From contig CANXME010002278.1 in NCBI GenBank assembly GCA_948144175.1, positions 186,001-250,000 on the forward strand: DNA of 64,000 nt, given 5' to 3'. Within the stretch, counting starts at the first letter, position 1. Each line of letters begins with the position of its first letter. A model generated the notes under the pieces. It did no database searches. It saw only the letters and a program-made list of their open reading frames with translations, and was not told where the DNA came from. Below, one piece after another: positions 9,162 through 19,800 of this stretch. The DNA comes from Closterium sp. NIES-65 (lineage: Eukaryota; Streptophyta; Zygnematophyceae; Desmidiales; Closteriaceae). The translations under genes were made by a program, and so were the position numbers.

Positions 9162-10360
9162 ATGGAGGACCGTACGAAGAATTATAGAGTTACACACCGG
9201 CTTGGACCAGACGCGAGCGACACTCCAGCGAATAGAGGAGCCTCTCGCGAACCAGTCGGCACCCGCCACGGCAGCAGCGAACGCAGCGGCGAATTTAGCT
9301 GCAGCAGCGGCGACACCGACACTTCACCCAGCAGCAACGGCAGTGGCTACAGTTAATCTTGAGGCGGCACGTCCGAGGCAACCGGAGACGTTCAATCCGA
9401 ATGCGAGAGACACCGACGTCCGTCGATTCATTGCGACCCTCGAAATTTTCTTTGAGGCCATTGGCTGTACGACCCCGACACATGATGCAATGTGGATTCG
9501 GCTCGCAGCGACACTATTACGAGGCCCGGCGCTCAAGTGGATTTACAACAGCAATAAGATCTGAGGCAAGGGGTCATGGACGCAATTTCGGAAAGCTTTG
9601 TTTCAACGTTTCGAACCAATCAGCTCCAGCTACATGGCGCGGCAGCAGGTTCATTGGCATAAACAGTTTGGCAGTGTAACACAGTATACGCAGCACATGG
9701 AGAGCCTCTTCAACCGAATAACAGATCTGACCGAAGGGGAAAAAAATCCAAGCGTACATTGAGGGGCTAAAAATGGAAGTCCGCCGACAGGTGATAGCCA
9801 CGAACTACAACAACTACCGCGACATGGTGTGTGCAGCAGAGAGATTCGATGCACTGATGCGATGTGAACCTGAGATACGACTGTAAAAGTTTAGAAGAGA
9901 GAAGAGGGGTTGCACTAGCAAGCAGCAAGATACATATAGGAAACCCTAAGGGGTTGTACTCGCTATAGAGTACCCCACTGCAGGCTAGAGAACAAAGATA
10001 ACATTCTGACAACGACGCCACGTGCCGAACCGATAATTTAGGACGAAGCAATCGGCACCACTCATGACCGCCGACCCGATAGATATCAACAAGATCGACG
10101 CGAAGCAGGGGCCGACAAAATATGAGAAGTGTAAATTTTGCGTCGCAGCAGGACATCGACTCTTGGCGTGTTGGAAAACAAAGAAGGCACGAGTGGAGCT
10201 CCAGGGCAACAACAGTGCGACATCCACGATGGCGAAAAATGGAGGACACGATGGCGCGAATTCAAAACGCCACGACTCGCCGCAACAGGGGAAATCGCCG
10301 TGACAACTGGAGGCTCCGCGAAACAAGACTCTACACCGACCAGGAAACTCCAGCTGAACA
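9162..10360 (+). pseudogene. Gypsy Gag (element E), interrupted
   Basis: The Gag core is visible from about 9370: FNPNARDTDVRRFIATLEIF, then DAMWIRLAATLLRGPALKW, a typical Gypsy Gag block. After a TGA at about 9562 the frame continues GSWTQFRKALFQRFEP and QYTQHMESLFNRITDL. Further on, CKFCVAAGHRLLAC (about 10135-10176) is a C-X2-C-X4-H-X4-C zinc knuckle. Several frame changes and stops break it, and a 130-bp solo LTR is inserted at 9882-10011. Its likely role was RNA packaging in virus-like particles. Confidence 0.8.
9882..10011 (-). repeat. Solo LTR of Copia type inside Gypsy gag
   Basis: A 130-bp insertion running TGTAAAAGTTTAGAAG to AACATTCTGACA, flanked by the 5-bp duplication ACGAC (9877-9881 and 10012-10016). 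Read in reverse it resembles the 130-bp LTR of element B: both contain AACCCTAA..GGGTTGTAC and TACCCCACT.CAG. No internal sequence remains, so this is a solo LTR. Confidence 0.85.
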
Positions 10361-11115
10361 CCCCCGAGAGTAAGAATATTCCCTCTCGAGGTTTTCAAGC
10401 CTTTAAAAAATTCAGGGGAGATTTCGAGGCCAAGAAAAAGCCTTCAGACATTATTCAGGTACCTAAGAAGTTGGGCAAACCACTCCGGAGCATTGAAAAG
10501 GGTCGTGCATTCCAAGGAGTTAATATTCTCTCCCCGCAGCATAGTGTTAAGGCTCCCCATTGCCCAAAGGAGAAGCCTAAACAGCTGCAAAGGCTTAGGG
10601 GAGGGATCCAGGCCAAGACGAAGCTGAATCAGCCTCGGATAAATTCTTCTACCCCTACTCAGTTGAAAACTGATATGGAGTCAGCAGCTTCGAGCGCAGG
10701 ACCGAGGGATGGCCTATTCGACATACCCTACGATCCTATAAATAAGACCATCTATGGTTACTCGGAGCAGCAACAACCGCTACTACTCGAGGTGATTTGC
10801 AGCGGGCAACGCCTTCTGGCACTAGTTAATAGCAATGCGTCTCACTTGGTGTGCGACCACGGGACGTTTGAGAAAATTGGAGTCTCTTCGGAGGAGACCA
10901 AGTTCTTGGCAACAATGGAGGACGGTACGAAACTTCCCATCCACAGCGAAGCATCACTGCAGCTGCACATAGGGGCGCTAAGGTGGAAGCCGACGTTGCC
11001 AATCACGAACATCGAGGGATCAAATTTCATCTTGGGTCAACAGGAAGGCGTGCATCTACAACAGCGAGAAACGAGTGGAGCTGCAAAGCTGGACGGATAC
11101 AGGGAGCGTTCCTGA
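10138..11115 (+). pseudogene. Gypsy protease region (element E), active site altered
   Basis: The frame is open for 325 codons and includes YGYSEQQQPLLLEVICSG and then LLALVNSNASHLVCDHG. The second is the place of the retroviral aspartic protease motif, normally D-S-G-A-S. Here it reads N-S-N-A-S, so the catalytic aspartate is gone. Downstream ITNIEGSNFILGQQ corresponds to the second conserved block (I-L-G) of the fold. The N-terminal half of the frame overlaps the end of Gag in another phase. The long open frame seems fortuitous in its first third. Confidence 0.7.
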
Positions 11116-11309
11116 AATGACACTGGCACGGTTTGAACGGACGGTGAACGAGAGTAACACAGGTTACTTAGCACTGGTTATGGTAGCAGGACGGAGGAGA
11201 AGCCGAACGCAGAGCAACCTGAAGCAGTGAAGGAGGTATTAGAGCAGTACAAGGATATAATGCTGGACGACCTACCCATAGGCGTACCTCCAGCACGCAC
11301 CCACGAGCA

Positions 11310-12062
11310 CGAGATCGTGGAGGAACCAGGTGCAAAATCCGTCTCACGTGTACCATGCCGAGTCCGACCGAACTGACAGACATGAAGAAACAGATAGAGT
11401 ATATACTGGACAAACAACTGATCCGCCCATCCACCTCTCCCTACGGTGCACCAGTCCTCTTCACTCCAAAACCAGACGGCAGTTTATGGATGTGCATCGA
11501 CTACCGCACACTGAACAAACAGAGAGTTTAAAACAAATACCCCATACCGCGCATTGACGACCGACTGGACCAACTGCGTGGTGCAACAATCTTTTCGAAG
11601 CTGGAGCTACTGTCGGGTTACTCGCAGATCAAGATGGCGGACAACTCGGTCCACAAGACGGCGTTCCATACCAGATACGGCTCCTACAAATACTTGGTGA
11701 TGCCGTTCAGACTCTGCAACGCACCAGCAACGTTTCAAGCGGAGATGAATCACATCTTACGGCCCTTGTTGGATGAATGCGTGGTGGTGTACCTGGACGA
11801 CATTCTCATCTTCTTCAAGAACATGAAGGAGCACGTGGAGCATCTACGGAAGGTGTTCGAAAACCTGCGGAAAACAAGTTCTACGTGAAGCTGTCGAAGA
11901 GCGACTTCGCCCTGAAGAAGGTGTAGTTTCTCGGGCACATGGTGAGTGCCGAGGGCGTACACGTGGACCCGTGGAAGATTGAAGCCGTCAAGAAGTGGAA
12001 AGTACTGGAGAACGTGAAGGAGTTGCAGCAGTTCCTAGGCTTTGCCAACTAGTACAACAAGT
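11310..12062 (+). pseudogene. Gypsy reverse transcriptase (element E)
   Basis: Copies the element RNA to DNA in functional relatives. In changing frames one reads KQIEYILDKQLIRPS, FTPKPDGSLWMCIDYRTLNK, then KYPIPRIDDRLDQL, then from 11634 KTAFHTRYGSYKYLVMPF, ATFQAEMNHIL and VVVYLDDILIF. The YLDD catalytic box is intact. Breaks include a TAA after NKQRV, a frameshift near 11880, a TAG in KKV-FLGH and a TAG in FAN-YNKF. It joins RNase H at 12065 in the same polyprotein order. Confidence 0.9.
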
Positions 12063-12064
12063 TC

Positions 12065-12712
12065 GTGCCACAGTACGCTAAGATAGCAACGCCACTGACC
12101 GACCTACTGAAAAAGGATACGCCCTACAAGTGGGATACTCCTCATCAGCAAGCCATGGAGCAGTTACAGACAGCACTAACTACAGCGCAAGTACTCATCC
12201 TACCGGACCCAGACAAAGACTACATAGTAGAGGCAGACGCTGGTGACCAGGCAGTCGGAGCAGTACTGATGCAGGTTCACGGACGCGGTGTGCAAGCCAT
12301 CGGCTACCTCAATAAGAAGCTACATGGAGCAGAATTGAACTACCCCATCCATGACAAGGAAGCCTTAGCGATAGTCAGAGCCTTCAAGGCGTGGAGGTGT
12401 TACCTAGAGGGAGCCAAGACCACAGCCTATACTGGCCACTGCAGTCTCAAATACCTGAAGTCACACCCGACACTCTCGCGACGACAGGTGCGGTGGATGG
12501 ACTTCTTGGAAACTCACTTCCACTACGAAATCGTCTACAAGCCCGGGCTACACAACAAGGCCGACGCGTTGAGCCACCCCGGTCATGTAGCAAGCATCCA
12601 GCTCGACAGGATGAACCCTTTGCTCAAGGGTCTATTCCAACATGGGTACTCCATAGACGCAGAGATTGCTACAGCACAGACCAAGAAGCTGTTACAGTGG
12701 GAGAAAGACTAA
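12065..12712 (+). pseudogene. Gypsy RNase H (element E)
   Basis: A 215-codon frame with the Gypsy-type RNase H: VEADAGDQAVGAVLMQ carries the first acidic residue in the place of the usual D-A-S, then YPIHDKEALAIVRAFKAWR, then TAYTGHCSLKYL in place of T-D-H-x-S-L, and ADALSHP near the end. The replacement of DH by GH removes a conserved aspartate. The frame ends at TAA 12710-12712, before the integrase linker. It is the best preserved domain of the element but is probably inactive. Confidence 0.85.
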
Positions 12713-13406
12713 ACTGTAAGGAAGGGTTCAGGAAAGATTTGGGTACCAAATTATGCCCCGCTACGGCAGATCCTATTGGAGGAGTTTCACGATGTACCTT
12801 ACGCGGGACATTTCGGGAGCAACAAGACGTTAGCGGGAATAGCAAACGTAACTACTGGCCCGGGATGGCAATAGACGTGCAGCAGTTCGTCACCTCATGC
12901 GACACGTGCCAGCGGATGAAGAGCAGCAAGCAGAAAAAAGCAGGGTTACTTCAGCCTCTACTCGTATCGGAGCATCCATGGCAGGTCGTTAGCCTCGACT
13001 TCATCATAGGACTTCCTTCGACCTCACGGGGACATGATCCATCCTCGTGGTGATCGATAAGTTCTCCAAAATGGGTCACTTCATACCGACCAACGCCACA
13101 GCTACATCAGAAGCATCTACTCGCCTCTTCTTCGACTACATCATCGCCATCCACGGCATCCCCGCTACACTCATCTCAGGCAGAGACCCCAAATTCACGA
13201 GTAAGTTCAGGAAGGAGCTCATGGGATTTTTTGGGGACTAAACTTGCGATGTTCTCAGCATACCACCCACAGGCTGACAGACAGACTAAGCGACTCAATC
13301 AGGTGGTTGAACAGTTACTTCACATAGCTTGCAAAGACGACGTTAGCCACTGGGACACACAGTTACCAACCCTAGAGTTCGCTTACAACAACGCGACACA
13401 TGCGGC
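12713..13406 (+). pseudogene. Gypsy integrase (element E), truncated and with lost catalytic residues
   Basis: Across three frames one reads the zinc-binding end, CDTCQRMKSSKQKKAG, then WQVVSLDFIIGLP with the first catalytic aspartate, then TLISGRDPKFTSKF where the family has S-D-R-D, and AYHPQADRQTKRLNQ where the family has G-Q-T-E-R. The second catalytic aspartate is glycine and the catalytic glutamate is lysine. The sequence then runs LEFAYNNATHAA and stops at 13406, where a copy of the Copia flank begins. The C-terminal domain is missing. Confidence 0.85.
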
Positions 13407-13480
13407 CATAAGGCAATGGCTGCCTTGTTGTCGACGTACGGAACTGGAGGAGAACAAGGCCTCTCTCCCAAGTCGGACAG
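13407..13480 (-). repeat. Second copy of the Copia F flank (74 bp)
   Basis: Direct repeat of 8307-8380 with three differences seen by eye. It holds Copia RNase H sequence in reverse, starting CATAAGGCAATGGCTGCC, and abuts the right LTR just as the original abuts the left LTR. Confidence 0.9.
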
Positions 13481-13844
13481 TGTGAGAGTACGACGGCTTA
13501 TGCTGGCTTTGCTAGCTTGTCTAAACTTTATGATGTATATCTAGCTTGGGTTTATATTATCATGCATAGATATGCTTCATTTCTTAGGTGCATTCCTATA
13601 TTTTATTATAGTTGTAGCACCGAACCAGGTTACGTGCACCTAACTCAAGCCTATTCGGTTTCCACCGAATTGCTTTCTACCGAGTTAAGGAAGGTTCTGT
13701 TCGGGGCGCTTCGCGACCCTCAAAACATTCCCGTAACACCTGGGTTACCAGCCTTGTGTCGAGCCAATATACAGCCTCGTGTTGTACCCAGGTGAATCAT
13801 TCAATTCACACTCTCTTTTCCGAGCTCGATCCTAGATCCTTACA
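13481..13844 (+). repeat. Gypsy 3' LTR (element E)
   Basis: 364 bp, TGTGAGAGTACGACGG to GATCCTTACA, then target-site copy GTCAG at 13845-13849. It is preceded by duplicated flank, not by element interior and a polypurine tract. Confidence 0.85.
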
Positions 13845-14568
13845 GTCAGCAGGTAGGTGAGCCAGCATAACTCCTGTGCAGCCATGGCTGTGGCATAGAT
13901 CTCAGCCTCACAACAGGAGCCGAGAACAGAAGACGAGCGAGTAGACCGCCACGAAACAGAGCCAGAGCCAAGACTAAAAGTGTAACCCTGTGACGACTGC
14001 GACGTAGCCTGGTCGTCAACCCAAGAAGCGTCCGAGTTACCAGTGAGGACAACGTCTCCCTTTCCTCCAAGCACGAGCCCCATGCCTGATGTACCGCACA
14101 ACTAGCGCAGTAACCTCTTACCAGCATCCATCTGCACCTTTCGATGCCGACCAGGAGCCACGTAGCAAGCCAGAAGGCCAAGAGGGTACGCAAGGTCAGG
14201 ACGAGTGCAGGTCATCAGGTACATGAGGCCGCCAACTAGCTCTGGGTAAGGACTACTCGGCTCTTTGGACTGGACCGAAGGTGGAGCTGAGAGCGAGTGA
14301 CCTGTAGCCAGAGGAGTGGCCTTTGCCGAGGACCAGGTGAAGTCGAAGCGCTGAAGGACCTGATGCACCATGTGTGACTGAGACAGTGTGATGGTGCGGC
14401 GTGCTCTGTCCTGGGTGATCTGCAAGCCAAGGTAACTGCGCAGCTCACCCAGGTCTGTGCTCGTGTGTCTTTTCTGCAGCTCCGACTTCACCACGGCGAG
14501 AGCCTCAGTGTCAGCAGTGGCAAAGACCAAGTCGTCGACGTACACGAGGATGAAGAATAGCGGCAGCG
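13845..14568 (-). pseudogene. Copia reverse transcriptase end and RNase H (element F)
   Basis: On the minus strand this begins with FFILVYVDDLVFATAD, so the YVDD catalytic box is present, then LGELRSYLGLQITQDRA, GGLMYLMTCTRPDLAYPLG, NSDASWVDDQATSQSSQGY, SVSWRSTRSSSV and AEIYATAMAAQEL. A TAG in LLR-LCGTSG (near 14103) replaces a residue that is probably tyrosine. It continues into 8293-8380 across the Gypsy insertion. On the other side the plus-strand element G interrupts it at 14569, just upstream of YVDD. About 225 bases of palm sequence between here and 20664 are missing. Confidence 0.9.
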
Positions 14569-14693
14569 TGTCAAACTCAAATGCTATAGTCTGTGTAGGC
14601 TGTAGTGGGGTATACAATATGGGGCACAACACTTTTAGGTTTTCCTACTTGTACCCACCTGTTTCCTAGTTCATTCATTCCTCAATTCTCACA
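14569..14693 (+). repeat. Copia 5' LTR (element G, 125 bp)
   Basis: TGTCAAACTCAAATGC to CAATTCTCACA. It has the same length as the LTR of L at 38488-38612 and is very similar to it. After TGGTAT the primer site is cut by a deletion that runs to the start of the GC-rich leader, while L still has TGGTATCAGAGC. Confidence 0.85.
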
Positions 14694-15488
14694 TGGTATA
14701 GAGTTGCCCCTGACCGAGGCGCGCCTTGTGTGCCGCCCTCCCCTTAGCGACCCGTCGCGCCACCCTTAGCGGCCCCCCACTCTCTCAAGGCCCCTCGAGA
14801 CCCCGTCGACGCCCCCTAGCGGCCCGTCGCGCCGCCCTCAGCGGCCCCTCCTCCATGGCCCCGTCGCCGCCCTATCGCGGCCCCGTCGCTGCCCTCTCGC
14901 GGCCTCGTCGCCGCCCTATCGCGGCCCCGTTGCCTCCCTTTCGCGGCCCCGTCACCGCCGATCGCGGCTCCGCCGCCGCCCTTAGCGGCCGCGTCGCCGC
15001 CCGTCGCGGCCCTGCAGCCGCTCGTCGCGGCCTCGTTGCCGCCCTCTCGCGGCCACGTCGCCGCCCTCTAGCAGCCCCCAGTGCCGCCCTCTTGCGGCCT
15101 CGTCGCCGCCCTCTCGCAGCCCCGTTGCCCCCCCTCTTGTGGCCCTGTCACCACCCTCATCCGGCCCCGCCGCCGCCCTCTTGCGGACCCGCCGCCGCCC
15201 TCTTGCGGCCCCGTCACCGTCCCAGCCCCTTCACCGCCGAGTACCTTAGCCGCCGAGCCGCCGAGCCACCGAGCCGCTGAGCCGCCGAGCAACCGAGTCG
15301 CCGAGCCGCCGAGTCACCTGCAGCCGAGCCGCCGAGCCGCCGAGCAGCCGAGCCGTCGAGGCCGCCGTCGAGCCGCCACCGCCTCTGTCGAGCCGCTGCC
15401 ACCGCTGCTGAAGCCCTATTTCTACCGGCGCGCCCCGGCCTTACCCACCCAGACTGATGAGAGCACTCCCTGCTAGACCACTGCTGTC
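14694..15488 (+). repeat. GC-rich simple-sequence leader (element G)
   Basis: Units of the CGGCCCCGTCGCCGCCCT kind to about 15230, then GAGCCGCC units, then a unique part CTACCGGCGCGCCCCGGCC shared with M. It ends at the Gag ATG 15489. No gene is assigned, although the frames are open in Pro/Arg. Confidence 0.75.
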
Positions 15489-16538
15489 ATGGCTACCCCC
15501 AGTGTTCTTACCTTTGATGCTGAGGGTCGTGCTGTTGAATTCGAGGTCAATGTCGATGACCTGTAGCTTTTCCTACAGTGCGATAGGGCAGACGGACTCT
15601 CCCTGTTCGATCTCACCTCTGGTGCCTCTCCTGCCCCGCCTGCTGATGCTAACAGCAGTGTTGGCTCACAATGGGCCACGCACGATGCTGCTGCCCGTCT
15701 TGCTGTGCGTCGCCACTTACCGACCGCTGAGCATGCGCACTTTAGTCAGTACAAGAGTGCTAAGACCTTGTACGACGCTGTAGTTGCATGCTACTCTTCC
15801 CCTGCCACTGCTGCTCTTAGCCGCCTCATACTGCCATACCTGCTTCCTGACCTCGCCGCCTTTCCCACTATCGCTGACCTCGTTACGCACCTTCGCACTA
15901 GTGACACCCGCTACCGCGCTGCGCTTCCTGCTGAGTTGTACACCAAGAACCCCCCCACCCCCCCCCCCCCCATGTACATCACCCTCTACTACATAGTCAC
16001 CCGGCTCCCTGACTCCCTTCGCTCGGTTAGGGACCACTTCCTCTCTGTTTGCCCCACCACACTCACCGTTGACCTCCTCGAGGAGCGCCTCCTGGCAGTT
16101 GAGAAGAGTATAGTTGCTGTAGGAGCCTCTCGAGGTGACCCGCATTCCCCTATCTTTGAGGGGTGCTCCCCCTCACCCTTTTTGCCCTCTGTTGCCTCTG
16201 CTGCTACCGTCGACTTCGTTGGCACCAAGTCGGTCGGCGCTGCGTCTGCCCCTAGCGGAGGACGCCGCACCGGCAAGGGCAAGGGGGGCAAGGGCGCTGG
16301 AGGGGCTGGCGGGGGCGGTGGAGGTGGAGGAGGCGGAGGGAGTGGGGGTGGTGGTGGGAGTGGTGGCGGGGTTGGGGGCTTCGGTGGCGGCGGTGGCGGC
16401 GGAGGCGGCGGCAGCGGTGGCGGCGGGAGCGGAGGAGGAGGCGGTGGCGGCGGTGGCGGGGATGGCCACGGAGGAGGTGGAGCTAGTCCGGGTGGCTCTT
16501 CGGAGCTGGGCGGCTTAGGTGGTGGTCAGCGCCAGTAG
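15489..16538 (+). pseudogene. Copia Gag (element G)
   Basis: Starts MATPSVLTFDAEGRAVEFEV. After a TAG at 15564-15566, where D and M have CAG for glutamine, it continues through WATHDAAARLAVRRHLP, YYIVTRLPDSLRSVRDHFL and LEERLLAVEKSIVAVGA, the Copia Gag (UBN2-like) fold. From about residue 255 it becomes an extreme glycine tract of about 90 residues, mostly G with a few S. A 14-base poly-C run (15958-15971) lies in the middle. The frame ends at TAG 16536-16538 inside a Q-rich patch. No full zinc knuckle is visible. Confidence 0.85.
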
Positions 16539-17243
16539 CAGCAGCGCACTTGTGAGACCCCGTCCCCCCAGCAGCTTCGTGAGTGGTACGCTAGGGGTCA
16601 GCGAGCTGGGGGAACTGGTCCCTATACCTACGTCCTCCGTACCGGCGACCGCGCTCGTGAGCAGTGCGGGGGCTCGCACTCCACCCAGCGCTGCTTTGGC
16701 CACGTGACGAACGCTTGGCATCACCAGTTCCCTGACGCCACTGAGATCCCTCACTGGGGAGAGCTGTCTACGGCGGGGGCTGCTATCTTTGATCTTGACT
16801 ATGATGCTATTCTTGCTGCCATGTATGCTCTGTCTATTGGTGATGAGGGTGACTGTTACCTTTGTGTTGTGCCTGACCCGGGCATTGAGGCTGCTGCTCT
16901 AGGTGCTGGTGAGGCTGCTGCTCTAGGTGGTAGTGCGTCTCCTGCCCCAGGTGCTGGTGAGTCTGCTCTCTCAGGTACCACGTCGGCTCAGGCCTTACAC
17001 ACCTTCACCCTTGACTCAGGTTCTTCCCGGTCCTTCATTCGAAACCACACCACACTTACGCCGCTTAGTCGGCCGGTTGCGGTCTCCCTGGCGGACCCCT
17101 CTGGGGGTCCTGTCCTTAATCGCTTCTCCACTGTCTTACCGTGTCCGGCAGCCCCCTCTGGCACCTTGTCAGGTCTCTACCTCCCCTCGTTCTCTACCAA
17201 CTTGGTGAGTGGTGCTGATCTACAGGATGGGGGGGTTGACTAG
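16539..17243 (+). pseudogene. Copia Gag tail and protease (element G)
   Basis: In frame with Gag after the TAG. It begins QQLREWYARGQRAGG, then CGGSHSTQRCF, a C-H-C cluster that may be half of a zinc knuckle (B has CGTPSHTPSRC at the same place). After an alanine/glycine-rich spacer comes HTFTLDSGSSRSFIR, the aspartic protease active site in the D-S-G form, then SLADPSGGPVL and LYLPSFSTNLVSGADLQD. The frame stops at TAG 17241-17243. Element B has CAG at that codon. Confidence 0.85.
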
Positions 17244-18350
17244 TTCACTCCTCCGAGTAAGCGGGTGACCCACTGTACGTGTGCTCGCATGGGCCGACAC
17301 TTGGCCACGTTTACCCGTCGGCCGGGGTTGAGCCTGTACACACTGACTACTGAGGCTCCTCCGGTTACTGAGTTTGGTCAGGTAGCAGCGTCGAGTCAGG
17401 TGTTTGCTACAGCGTTGAGGTCTGGTCCTGTGTCTGCTCCCTGATCGTGTCGTCTGCTGTCCCACCAGACTCTCCTTTGGCACCACCGCCTTGGTCACCC
17501 CTCCCTGCCTCGTCTCTGAGGCATGGCCTCTCGTGTCCTTGTCTCTGGTCTCCCCCGGTCCCTCCCTCCCCTCCCTCCGGGGCCTGCCCCTACCTGCGTT
17601 CCCTGCGTTGAGGGGCGGTAGCGCGCCGCCCCTCACTCCTCCGAGTTTCCTCTGACAGAGGCTCCGCTGCAGACTCTTCACATGGACGTGTGGGGCCCCG
17701 CCCGCGTCCGTGGCCAGGGCCACGAGCGTTACTTCCTGTTGGTGGTTGACGACTACTCGCGTTACACCACGGTGTTCCCCTTGCGCAGCAAGGGTGACAT
17801 CACTGAGGTGTTGATCGACTGGATCCGCGCAGCTCGTCTCCAGCTCAGAGAGAGTTTCGGCTCGGACTTTCCTGTTCTGCGTCTGCACTCTGACAGAGGC
17901 GGGGAGTTTTCCTCTGCCCGTCTGGGAGCCTTCTGTCGTGCACTGGGCATCCGCCAGACCTTCACGCTTCCGGCCTCTCCACAGCAAAATGGGATTGCTG
18001 AACCTGTATTGGCATGGTCATGGACGTCGCTCGTACGTCGATGATCCATGCAGCTGCTCCCCATTTTTTGTGGCTGTTTGCGGTTCAGTACGCAGCACAT
18101 CAGATCAACCTTCAGCCCTGGGTCTCCTTGCTAGAGACCCCCTCCCACCTTGCGGTGGACGGGGAAGGTTGGCGATGCGTCTGCGTTTTGGGTCTGGGGA
18201 TCTCGGGCGTTTGTCCGCGACTTGTCTGTGGACAAGTTGTCCCCCCGTGCTGTTCCATGCGTCTTCCTTGGCTTCCCCCGTGACGCGCCTGGTTGGCAGT
18301 TTTACCACTCCACCTCGCGCTGTGTTCTTTACTACCGTCTCTTCCCCTAC
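17244..18350 (+). pseudogene. Copia integrase (element G)
   Basis: Inserts element cDNA in functional relatives. The H2C2 zinc domain reads LLWHHRLGHPSLPRL and CVPCVEGR. The catalytic core reads HMDVWGPARVRGQG, VVDDYSRYTTVFPL, LRLHSDRGGEFSS and SPQQNGIAE, so two aspartates and the glutamate are all present. Breaks: TGA where B has C, TGA where B has R (GMAS block), TAG at 17619-17621 where B has Q, and a frameshift after NGIAE near 18000. The C-terminal part (KVGDASAFWVWGSRAFVRD, then FLGFPRDAPGWQFY) continues in another frame to about 18350. Confidence 0.9.
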
Positions 18351-19800
18351 CGCACTGCGCCCCCCCCCCCCCCCCGCCGCCGCTCTTCCTTACACTAGGT
18401 CCTCCCTTGGTAGACCCTCTCCCCCCTGAGGGTCCTGCCCCGTCAGTTGTGTCTCAGGTAAACGCAATTGAGCCTGTCGAGGTAGCTGTTGACTCTGGTG
18501 CTGCTAGGGTTGCTGAGCCTGCGGGTGCCGGGTCTGGGGGTGCTGAGCTTGGGGATGCTGAGCCTGGGGGTGCTGAGTCTGGGGGTGCTGAGCCTGGGGG
18601 TTCGGATCCTGGGGTTGCTGAGTCTGTCGTTACGGAGCCTGGGGGTGCTAGGCCTGGGGGTGCTGGGTCTGCTCGTGTGGCCGCCGGCGGTGCTTCGTCG
18701 AGGGGGGAGCTACTCTCTCCGAAGGAGCTGCGCGAGTGGTTTGCCCGGCGCTGGAGCCGTGCAGTTGGAGCTCGAGGTGCTACTGTTGTTGCTGGTCCTG
18801 GAGGTGCTCGTACTGGCGGTAGTGGAGGTGCTGGGACTTGGGGTGCTGCTGGGGCTGCTGGAGTTGGTCCTGCTGGAGGTACTACAGGAGCTGCTCGCGG
18901 TACTGGAGCTCACAGTTTTTCTAGAGCTGGAGCTAGAGCTGCTTGGGTTGTTGGCGTTGGAGGTGCTGCTGGCACTGGTGCTTCTGAGGGTGCTGGAGTT
19001 GGTGCTGTAAGAGCTGGAGGTGCTGCTGGCGCCGGTGCTCCCGTCGGAGGGTACAGGTGTTGTCCCTACTGGTTCGGGAGGCGGTGTGCGGCCGCGGCCG
19101 TACTTCGTTTCGCTCCTTGAGCAAATTCTTGGTCTCCCACCCTCTACTGGTCTTGCTCCTCCCTTAGAGTGTCCACAGCCTGTCCAGTCGCAGTCACAGT
19201 TACCGCCCGCGTCCCCCCTGCCTGCTCCTTCTCCCTACACTGGTCCTACTGGAGGTCTTGGTGAGCGTCGTGAGCCTGCGTCTCGTCCTGCATCGCCTGT
19301 TCGCGCTGCTCGCACTACTAGTTGTGCTCCACGTCCGCGTCTTCTTGCCGTCCCAGGCACACACTGGATGGCATTGCGTCCTTCCACTGCTCCTCTGCGT
19401 ATCCTGTTGCCGTCTCCTCCAGAGTCCTCTCTTCCTATCCTTGCTGACCCGGAGTCTGACATTCTCTTCGTGCTGCCAGTCCTACTGTCACGCGTCTCCT
19501 GGCCAATATCACTGACCCTTCCTTTGAGTCCAATGATGCATCTGCCTTGGTTGCTGAGCTCGTAGACTTTGCTATTCGCTGTCGTCTAGACTACGCCACT
19601 AGTCTTGTTGCTGAGTCTGAGTCTGTCTGTCCTCCGTCCGTCGGGGGTGAGTGTGCTCTTAGCACGAACGTCCTTGAGGATTAGCAGAAGGAGTTCCAGT
19701 GTTTTGCTCCTGCTTTGCCTCATCTTGTGTCCACGCTGATTGCCCCTGAGGGAGACCCGGATGCACCAGACATCCCGACACCTCGATCGTACGCTGAGGC
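18351..19800 (+). pseudogene. Copia pol linker with GGAEP repeats (element G)
   Basis: Between integrase and reverse transcriptase lies a long low-complexity linker. It opens with a 16-base poly-C run (18360-18375), then VDPLPPEGPAPSVVSQV, then tandem GGAEPGGAESGGAEP-type repeats coded by 15-bp DNA units. Next come LREWFARRWSRAVGA, a glycine/alanine-rich stretch in changing frames, PGTHWMALRPSTAPL, ADPESD, and AELVDFAIRCRLDYATSL. The same order is seen in B, F and L. Its function is unknown to me. It may space the two enzymes in the polyprotein. Confidence 0.75.

Larger units (their letters stand above)
8381..13844 (+). mobile_element. Ty3/Gypsy LTR retrotransposon (element E), degenerate
   Basis: LTRs at 8381-8743 and 13481-13844 flank gag, protease, reverse transcriptase, RNase H and a truncated integrase in that order. 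Integrase after RNase H is the Gypsy order. The target-site duplication GTCAG lies at 8376-8380 and 13845-13849, inside the RNase H gene of minus-strand Copia F. The element is dead: frameshifts and stops occur throughout, and protease and integrase active sites are changed. Just before the right LTR, 74 bases (13407-13480) repeat the left flank (8307-8380), so the right end is rearranged. Confidence 0.9.
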
